A stretch of DNA of 10,551 nt from Actinomycetota bacterium. GTDB lineage: Bacteria > Actinomycetota > Acidimicrobiia > Acidimicrobiales > Ilumatobacteraceae. This document shows, piece by piece, positions 5,813-10,551 of this stretch. Every line of letters begins with the position of its first letter. Position 1 is the first letter of the stretch. The DNA is taken from NCBI GenBank assembly GCA_009704425.1, contig WLEG01000047.1:1-10551 (forward strand), written 5' to 3'. The translations under genes and the position numbers were made by a program. The notes beneath the pieces are model-generated. The model was not told the origin of the DNA and searched no databases. It worked only from the letters and a program-made list of their open reading frames with translations.

Positions 5813-7222
5813 GTGACTGAAGTGCTGCGGTACACGGATCACCCCCCGGCCGACGATCGTCGATCGGTCGACGACCTCGAACACGGCAGCGCTCACCGAC
5901 ACGGCACCCGGGTCGTGCTGGACACCTCGGTTCTGATCGCCGACCCGAACTGTCTGGCGGCGTACCCCGAATGCTCGATCGTGATTCCCCTGACGGTGAT
6001 CGAGGAGCTCGACGGGCTCAAGAGCCGCCCCGACGACGTCGGCCGGGCCGCGCGGGCCGCCCTGCGTTCGTTGGAGGATCTGCGCACCCGCGCCGGGGGC
6101 TCACTCGCCAGCCCGGTGCCCCTGACCGACGACCCCACCTCGTCGACGGTCCACATCGAGATCAACGGCATCCAGAAGCATCTCTTGAACGAACACGGTC
6201 TGGACGCCGCCAAGCCGGACAATCGGATCATCGGAGCCGCTCTCGGGCAGGCATCCCACGCGCCGACGCGCATGGTGTCCAACGACGCGGCGTTGAGACT
6301 GAAGGCCGCCCACCTCGGTCTGACCGCGCACGAGCACCAACTCGTCGGGCGACACACGTCCACCCGACCGCTGGGTTGGACCACCATCGATTGCGACCCG
6401 TCGTTGGTGGACTCGGTCTACGCCGGCGTCTCCGTGGACCCCGACGACGTGACGGCGGCGGGCACCCTCGCCGAGAACTCGTTCGCGGTTCTGCGGGCCG
6501 GCTCGCAGTCCGCACTCGTGCGCTGTGTGGACGACGCGTTGCACCTGATTCCCCCGACATCGCCGGAGGCGTGGGGTCTTCGCGCCCGCTCGAAGGAGCA
6601 ACGTTTCGCGTTGGAGTTGTTGCTCGACCCGGATGTGAGCGTCATCGCCCTCGACGGTCGGGCCGGAACCGGCAAGACGGTGATGGCGATCGCCGCCGGC
6701 CTCGAGCAGGTGGTGGAGCAACGGCGGTACGAGAAGCTCGCGGTGTACCGCCCGCTCGTCCCGGTCGGTCGTGCCGATGTGGGATTCCTTCCCGGTGGCC
6801 TCGACGAGAAACTGGACCCGTGGATGTCGGCCATTCACGACGCCATCGTGGCTCTCACCGATCAGCGGTCCAACCGCGAGGCGCGCACGATGATCGACGA
6901 GCTGATCGCCCGCAATCAACTGTCGTTGGAGTCCGTCACCTTCCTGCGCGGTCGATCGCTGCATCGCCAGATCGTGGTCGTCGACGAGGCCCAGAACCTG
7001 GAGCCCACCACGCTCAAGACGATCCTCACCCGCATCGGCGAGGGCACCAAGGTGATCTTCACCGGTGACACCAGCCAGATCGACGCGCCGTATCTCGGAG
7101 AGTCCAACAACGCTCTGGCCGTGCTCATCGGCGCCTTCCGCGGCCAACGCTGTTTCGGCCACATCACCTTGACCGCCTGCGAGCGCAGCGAAGTCGCCTC
7201 GTTGGCCGCCGAACTCCTCTGA
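5813..7222 (+). CDS. phoH2: PIN-PhoH fusion (PhoH2-type RNase/ATP-dependent RNA helicase)
   Basis: The product couples a PIN ribonuclease domain to a PhoH ATPase. Mycobacterial PhoH2 unwinds and cleaves RNA. With GTG 5813 it has 469 residues, close to known PhoH2. The PIN domain starts at VVLDTSVL (Asp37) and continues through PLTVIEELD and PDNRIIGAAL. The PhoH domain has Walker A GRAGTGKT at about 282-289, VVVDEAQN (Walker B, DEAQN about 391-395) and FTGDTSQID after it. The frame stays open to GTG 5618, which would add 65 residues. I chose 5813 for its GAGGAG site, and because the added segment has fewer G/C third bases (42 of 65 codons by my count) and lies before the usual N-terminus. A GTGA overlap joins the start to a doubtful upstream ORF. 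No clear terminator follows. Confidence 0.93.
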   Translation: MTEVLRYTDHPPADDRRSVDDLEHGSAHRHGTRVVLDTSVLIADPNCLAAYPECSIVIPLTVIEELDGLKSRPDDVGRAARAALRSLEDLRTRAGGSLASPVPLTDDPTSSTVHIEINGIQKHLLNEHGLDAAKPDNRIIGAALGQASHAPTRMVSNDAALRLKAAHLGLTAHEHQLVGRHTSTRPLGWTTIDCDPSLVDSVYAGVSVDPDDVTAAGTLAENSFAVLRAGSQSALVRCVDDALHLIPPTSPEAWGLRARSKEQRFALELLLDPDVSVIALDGRAGTGKTVMAIAAGLEQVVEQRRYEKLAVYRPLVPVGRADVGFLPGGLDEKLDPWMSAIHDAIVALTDQRSNREARTMIDELIARNQLSLESVTFLRGRSLHRQIVVVDEAQNLEPTTLKTILTRIGEGTKVIFTGDTSQIDAPYLGESNNALAVLIGAFRGQRCFGHITLTACERSEVASLAAELL

Positions 7223-7311
7223 CCTCGACCCGCTGACATCGCCGGCCGACGGCGCCCGATCCCCTCGTTCGGGGACGGGTGGCCCCGTGTGACACCGGCG
7301 ACAGCCCCCGC

Positions 7312-7322
7312 GAGAATTTCTC
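7312..7322. repeat. Palindrome GAGAA-T-TTCTC abutting the whiB -35 element
   Basis: Five-base arms around one base end exactly where TTGACG begins. The position suits an operator or upstream promoter element of whiB. There is no other support. Confidence 0.35.
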
Positions 7323-7351
7323 TTGACGACGACCCTTTTCACGTTTAGTGT
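7323..7351 (+). promoter_or_regulatory. Promoter of whiB
   Basis: TTGACG (7323-7328) and TAGTGT (7346-7351) are separated by 17 bases, close to the ideal housekeeping-sigma promoter. It is the clearest promoter in the window. Transcription should start near 7357-7359, giving a leader of about 85 bases before GTG 7443. Confidence 0.75.
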
Positions 7352-7360
7352 TAAATGCGT

Positions 7361-7395
7361 GCGGCAGGGCCAATCCCCCCTCCTGGCCCTGCCGC
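7361..7395 (+). promoter_or_regulatory. Strong stem-loop with C-rich loop in the whiB leader
   Basis: Perfect 12-base arms (GCGGCAGGGCCA at 7361-7372, complement at 7384-7395) close an 11-base loop, ATCCCCCCTCC. It begins within a few bases of the expected transcript start and ends 47 bases before the whiB start. No U-tract follows on either strand, so it is not an ordinary terminator. It is more likely a 5'-end stability or regulatory element, or the start of a small RNA. The six-C loop recalls one half of the actinobacterial 6C RNA, but no second C-loop hairpin is seen. Confidence 0.7.
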
Positions 7396-7442
7396 CCAAG
7401 TTCTCCTCCCACAACAGAGCACCTCGCAGATAGGCGGTCACC

Positions 7443-7757
7443 GTGTCAGCCATCGAGTCGTCCGAACTGAAGTTGTCCACTTCTCTCAACTGGATGGACC
7501 ACGCGGTGTGCAAAGGGAAGACGAACCTCTTCTTCCCACCCAAGGCGGAGCGTCCCCAGGCCCGAGTGCGGCGCGAAGCGCAGGCCAGGCTTCTGTGCCG
7601 GACCTGTCCGGTGAACGACAAGTGCCAGGTGTTCGCCCGTGACAACCGTGAGTACGGGTTCTGGGGTGGCGAGTCCGAGGAAGAGCGGCACTTGGCCGGT
7701 TACACCGTGGCCGCGCCGATCGGTGTGCGAGCCCGCGGTCTGCGTTCGGCAAGCTGA
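7443..7757 (+). CDS. WhiB-family iron-sulfur transcriptional regulator
   Basis: WhiB proteins bind a 4Fe-4S cluster and work with the main sigma factor in Actinobacteria, controlling division, sporulation or stress responses. The 104-residue product has the four cluster cysteines C23, C52, C55 and C61 (C-x28-C-x2-C-x5-C), with WMDHAVCKGK before and LFFPP after the first. YGFWGGESEEER (about 71-82) is the family's WGG turn. A short basic tail (RARGLRS) follows. The GTG at 7443 leaves a normal N-terminus; a later Met18 would cut too close to Cys23. GGCGG is a weak ribosome site. It has its own promoter and a structured leader. I cannot assign it to a numbered WhiB subgroup. It ends 31 bases before the exonuclease gene. 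Confidence 0.93.
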   Translation: MSAIESSELKLSTSLNWMDHAVCKGKTNLFFPPKAERPQARVRREAQARLLCRTCPVNDKCQVFARDNREYGFWGGESEEERHLAGYTVAAPIGVRARGLRSAS

Positions 7758-7775
7758 CCTTCCACACCCCCGACC

Positions 7776-7781
7776 TAAGGT
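7776..7781 (+). promoter_or_regulatory. Candidate -10 element of the exonuclease gene (leaderless)
   Basis: TAAGGT fits TANNNT and ends 7 bases before ATG 7789. CTGACC at 7754-7759, over the whiB stop, could serve as -35 with a 16-base spacer. The same bases (AAGGT) could instead act as a ribosome site on a whiB readthrough transcript. Confidence 0.45.
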
Positions 7782-7788
7782 GAAGGCG

Positions 7789-8370
7789 ATGCCTTCACCC
7801 GATCTCCCGTCCGACCAGTCCGGCTATGCCGTGGTCGATCTGGAGACCACGGGACTCCGTCCGACCGACACCATCCTGCAGATGGCCGTGGTCCTCACCG
7901 ACGTCACGGGCCGCATCACGCGTCAGTGGAGCACGCACGTGCGTCCACCCCGATTCATGTCGACCGATCTGGGTCCACGACACATCCACGGCATCGGGCG
8001 TCGACACCTGCTGTTCGCCCCTCGCTTGAACCGGGCCATGCACACGTTGGCGGAACTCACCGCCGGCCGCATCGTGGTGGCGCACAACGCGCCCTTCGAC
8101 ACCCGATTCCTACGCACGGCCGCCGACAAAGTGGGCATCCCGCTCGGCTGGGCCGGGGTGCTGTGCACTCTCGACCTGTCGCGTCGCCTCGACCCCAACC
8201 GCCACAAGAACCACCGACTCACCTCGTTGTGCGAGGACTACGGGATCCGGCTCGACCAGGCCCACGACGCGCTGCACGATGCCCGCGCGACGGCGGAACT
8301 TCTCCCCCATTTGCTGCGTGAACACGCGATCGTGTCCATCGATCAGACGCGCGACTACTTCGTGTCGTAG
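7789..8370 (+). CDS. DEDDh 3'-5' exonuclease (DnaQ/RNase T-like)
   Basis: The 193-residue product is a single exonuclease domain with all catalytic residues: Exo I DLETTG (Asp17, Glu19), Exo II HNAPFD (Asp104) and Exo III H159-x4-D164 in AHDALHDA. Members trim 3' ends of DNA or RNA using two metal ions: DNA polymerase proofreading subunits, RNase T and stand-alone nucleases. No polymerase or GIY-YIG part is attached, so it is a stand-alone enzyme with uncertain substrate. ATG 7789 is preferred; an open extension to 7639 lies inside whiB in another frame and is unlikely. A TAAGGT hexamer 7 bases before the ATG suggests a leaderless message, while tight spacing after whiB also allows an operon. 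Its 3' end overlaps the convergent pafC by 16 bases. Confidence 0.9.
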   Translation: MPSPDLPSDQSGYAVVDLETTGLRPTDTILQMAVVLTDVTGRITRQWSTHVRPPRFMSTDLGPRHIHGIGRRHLLFAPRLNRAMHTLAELTAGRIVVAHNAPFDTRFLRTAADKVGIPLGWAGVLCTLDLSRRLDPNRHKNHRLTSLCEDYGIRLDQAHDALHDARATAELLPHLLREHAIVSIDQTRDYFVS

Positions 8371-9308
8371 CGCGCGCGCACCAATCGCGCGGTGTCGGTG
8401 GCCAAGCCGACCCACTCGGTGGGAGACACCACACGTGCGTTGCTCCCCAGTCGCAACAGAACCCGTTGCAACCACCGCTCACTGGAGACCGGCATCGAGA
8501 CCCGCACCCAGTTCTTGCGTTTCGCCGTGGTGTCGTCATCGATGACGACACCCGGGTACTGCTCGAGCACCCACATCCAGGCCGGATCCATCTCGATGGT
8601 CACCTTGGTCGTTTCCGACGAGTCGGCGAACCACGGACGACGAGGACCCAGGTCGACACGTTCGCGAATCCCGCCCGTCTCGTGACCCTCGATGCGATCC
8701 AGACGGAAGATGCGTTCGGCATCCACACCCAGATCGAGGGCCCGCACGTACCAATGGTCGGACTCCGTGAACACCTCGACCGGGACGATCCGCCGCTCGA
8801 CCGACTCGCCCGAGGCCGGGGACCAGTGAACGATGACGACCTCTCTGCTCTCCTCGGCCGCCCGGACGAAGTCGGCCACCCGATCGGGAGTTTCCATCTC
8901 GACCACCAGTCCGCCGGCGTCGTCGATGCCCATGGCCGCGGCGACCTTGGCAACCGCGCGATTCAACGCACCACCAACCTCGGAACCCGCGAGGTTGCCC
9001 GCCGCTCGCGCCGAGGCGACCAAGCTGAAGGCCTCCGGTGCGGTGAGCCGCAACGGCCGGTTGAAGTATTTCGGGATGCCGAAGTGCACGGCTTCCTCGT
9101 CCACCCACAGGTCGATCAGATCGCGCGGGTCCTGGGACACTCCGCACAAGGAGGCCAGCGTGAGGTCGGCCATCAGGTCGTCGACGCTCATGCCGAAGTG
9201 CTCGGCCATCTCGGCGGTGGACACCGTCCCCCGCTCCTGAAGCCACGGCAACATCACCAACAGGCGACGGAGTCGCAGATTGACCGGACGCGGTCCACGG
9301 CGGGTCAT
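8355..9308 (-). CDS. pafC: WYL-domain DNA-damage regulator PafC
   Basis: PafC pairs with PafB. In mycobacteria PafBC activates most LexA-independent DNA-damage genes, probably sensing nucleic acid through the WYL domains. The 317-residue product has an N-terminal winged helix (about 10-60), a linker domain, a WYL region with HWYVRALDLG and RIFRLDRI (about 185-206), and a C-terminal WCX extension ending in LVRARYDTK. The aromatic-Tyr-Val form in place of strict Trp-Tyr-Leu is usual for PafC. The ATG at 9308 overlaps the pafB stop (ATGA), indicating coupled translation and a matched pair. A longer open reading upstream runs through pafB in another frame and is not real. The pafA/proteasome genes that often lie near pafBC are not visible here. 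Confidence 0.92.
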   Translation of the reverse strand: MTRRGPRPVNLRLRRLLVMLPWLQERGTVSTAEMAEHFGMSVDDLMADLTLASLCGVSQDPRDLIDLWVDEEAVHFGIPKYFNRPLRLTAPEAFSLVASARAAGNLAGSEVGGALNRAVAKVAAAMGIDDAGGLVVEMETPDRVADFVRAAEESREVVIVHWSPASGESVERRIVPVEVFTESDHWYVRALDLGVDAERIFRLDRIEGHETGGIRERVDLGPRRPWFADSSETTKVTIEMDPAWMWVLEQYPGVVIDDDTTAKRKNWVRVSMPVSSERWLQRVLLRLGSNARVVSPTEWVGLATDTARLVRARYDTK

Positions 9309-10258
9309 GCGCGGGCCCCCATCGACTCGAGCCAGTCGATGACGTGTTCGCGTAGCAGCGGGGGTGCCAGCACCTCGGCGCGTTCGACGAAGCCCAACAG
9401 CCATTGGTCGAAAGCCCGAACGTTGGAGCAGGGAATCGCGAAGACCGTGGACCCGTCGTCGCGCTCGGACACCACGGCCTCCGGGCCGTACTGGCTGAGC
9501 ACCACGCCGACGTCGGACGCGTCGACCAGCACCTCGGCCACCTCGGCCCCCACGTCGACGTTGTCGGGAAGGAGCTTCGGATCGGCGGGGAAGACCGCGG
9601 TCACGTCGAAACCGGTCGGCACCTCGAACGCCCCACCGACGCCGGACTCGACCTCTCCCGAGATGCGATCGACGCGGAACGTGCGCAGAGCGTCGATGCT
9701 CCGGTCGTGACCCACGAGATACCACCATCCGTCGCGGGCCAACAATCCGTAGGGTTGGACCTCGCGCGACTTGCCGTTGTACTCGAAAGAGACCACGCAG
9801 CGCGTGGCCAGGGAACGGTGCAGGAACGGAAGCCGCGGGTCCACCGGAAGATTCGCCCCGATGACCGGCGACACGCCATCACCTCGGTCGGGCATCGACT
9901 CCAGGTCCACCTTCCAGAGTGCCTCGAGGCCCCACGACTGACCCATGCGAATGGTGGACACCGCCACGCGAAGCGCCGCGGCCTCGTCGGGCTCGAGGTC
10001 GATGTCGCCGAGTTCGTACTCGGAGCGCAGGATTCGGTAGCCGGTCATTCCGGCCTGATCGCCTCCCAGAACCACCGAGTCGATGGGGACACCTTCGTCG
10101 CGCAGGAGAGACTTGTCGCGCTCGAACGCCGCCCTGGCGGCGACCAGATTGTCAGGATACTGGCCACGCAGTTCGTTGCGGATCTCGTCGAACGTGACGT
10201 GTCGCCGTGCGGACAACAACAGAGTCAAGAGGTTCGTGACCCGTTCCAATTGGTGCAT
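9305..10258 (-). CDS. pafB: WYL-domain DNA-damage regulator PafB
   Basis: This is the partner of PafC in the heteromeric activator of the mycobacterial-type DNA-damage response. It is also 317 residues: MHQLERVTNLLTLLL leads the winged helix (1-60, with RAAFERDKSLLRDEGVPI as recognition region), and the WYL domain has VQPYGLL, GWWYLVGHD (about 177-185) and RTFRVDRI (about 192-199), followed by a WCX extension. I chose ATG 10258 because the protein begins at the family's usual N-terminus and GAGGG lies 5 bases before it. The open extension to 10306 is Arg-rich and overlaps pgi. It starts 8 bases after the pgi stop, with its ribosome site overlapping that stop, so pgi, pafB and pafC are probably on one transcript. 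Confidence 0.93.
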   Translation of the reverse strand: MHQLERVTNLLTLLLSARRHVTFDEIRNELRGQYPDNLVAARAAFERDKSLLRDEGVPIDSVVLGGDQAGMTGYRILRSEYELGDIDLEPDEAAALRVAVSTIRMGQSWGLEALWKVDLESMPDRGDGVSPVIGANLPVDPRLPFLHRSLATRCVVSFEYNGKSREVQPYGLLARDGWWYLVGHDRSIDALRTFRVDRISGEVESGVGGAFEVPTGFDVTAVFPADPKLLPDNVDVGAEVAEVLVDASDVGVVLSQYGPEAVVSERDDGSTVFAIPCSNVRAFDQWLLGFVERAEVLAPPLLREHVIDWLESMGARA

Positions 10259-10266
10259 GGCGACCC

Positions 10267-10551
10267 TCAACCTCCGTCGGACCCGAACGCGGATCCGTGA
10301 AACCAACGAAGGAGAGAGTGGGTGGACGGATCGCTCCCGCGGTGGGCGTCGTCGTCGGAGGCCAACGCGAGGGCCATTTCCTTGCCCAGTTCCACGCCGA
10401 ACTGATCGAAGCTGTTGATGCCCCAGACGACGCCTTGCACGTGCACCACGTGCTCGTACAACGCCACCAACTGACCCAACACCGACGGAGTCAGCCGACG
10501 CGCCACGATCACGGTCGAGGGGCGATCTCCGTCGAACACCCGATGTTCGGC
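10267..10551 (-). CDS. pgi: Glucose-6-phosphate isomerase, C-terminal 94 residues, cut by the right window edge
   Basis: Pgi interconverts glucose 6-phosphate and fructose 6-phosphate in glycolysis and gluconeogenesis. Only the C-terminus is in the window. It carries the family's second signature region: LVALYEHVVHVQG followed by WGINSFDQFGVELGKE. The catalytic Lys of this region is the one in VELGK. An HRVFDGDRPST segment precedes it at the expected distance. After the signature the tail continues about 35 residues (DDDAHRGSDPST, then LLRWFHGSAF), typical of actinobacterial forms. It runs leftward into pafB with an 8-base gap. The start and N-terminal domain are outside the window. Confidence 0.95.
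   Translation of the reverse strand, partial: AEHRVFDGDRPSTVIVARRLTPSVLGQLVALYEHVVHVQGVVWGINSFDQFGVELGKEMALALASDDDAHRGSDPSTHSLLRWFHGSAFGSDGG

Noticed and set aside
4431..5820. Rightward ORFs with Leu/Gly or Phe/Leu/Ala repeats opposite the Lys/Ala/Pro gene, looking like membrane proteins
   Set aside because: They are the antisense image of the KKAPAK repeats; the hydrophobic pattern is a product of the complementary codons.
7260..7275. TCCCC...GGGGA hairpin after phoH2 as a terminator
   Set aside because: It is only a 5-base stem with no following U-tract; chance is likely in this GC-rich spacer.
9309..9728. N-terminal extension of pafC to about 457 residues
   Set aside because: It runs through pafB in another frame, is Arg/Gly-rich, and the ATGA overlap gives a normal 317-residue PafC.

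Overview
The window reads as a chromosomal stretch of a high-GC Gram-positive (Actinomycetota), most likely from the Acidimicrobiia or a similar lineage. The evidence is a set of actinobacterial marker genes: a WhiB iron-sulfur regulator, the PafB/PafC WYL-domain pair, a CofC/FbiD-type coenzyme F420 enzyme next to gpsA (the arrangement known in Mycobacterium), a TIGR03084/mycothiol-isomerase-like protein, a PIN-PhoH2 fusion and a stand-alone Lys/Ala/Pro-rich histone-tail-like protein. Base composition is high GC throughout. The exception is an AT-richer pocket near 5430-5500. I see no mobile element, CRISPR array, tRNA or rRNA.

Layout, left to right. 1-2658 is a leftward three-gene unit: gpsA, then an unrecognised 439-residue protein, then a secernin-family peptidase running off the left edge. 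2739-4150 is a rightward pair, cofC/fbiD and a LmbE/PIG-L deacetylase, joined by an ATGA overlap and divergent from gpsA. 4155-5309 is leftward: the Lys/Ala/Pro protein, a strong terminator, then the TIGR03084 protein, which ends 4 bases from the deacetylase. 5310-5812 is a roughly 500-base gap with two palindromes and no convincing gene. 5813-8370 is rightward: phoH2, a whiB gene with a good promoter and a structured leader, and a DEDDh 3'-5' exonuclease. 8355-10551 is leftward: the end of pgi, then pafB and pafC, tightly packed.

How they work together. Most of the window is housekeeping: glycerol-3-phosphate for lipids (gpsA), the PEP-guanylyl step of F420 (cofC/fbiD), glycolysis (pgi), and nucleoid or DNA-damage functions (Lys/Ala/Pro protein, exonuclease, PafBC). 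Three genes (gpsA, cofC and the exonuclease) show a TANNNT -10-like hexamer 6-7 bases before the chosen start codon, the geometry of leaderless transcripts common in Actinobacteria. I found no clear multi-gene defence or biosynthetic novelty. The items most worth a second look are the C-rich-loop hairpin in the whiB leader, the region upstream of phoH2 (possible N-terminal extension or PhoAT-like ORF), the unknown protein between gpsA and secernin, and the 66-base perfect repeats of the histone-tail-like gene.
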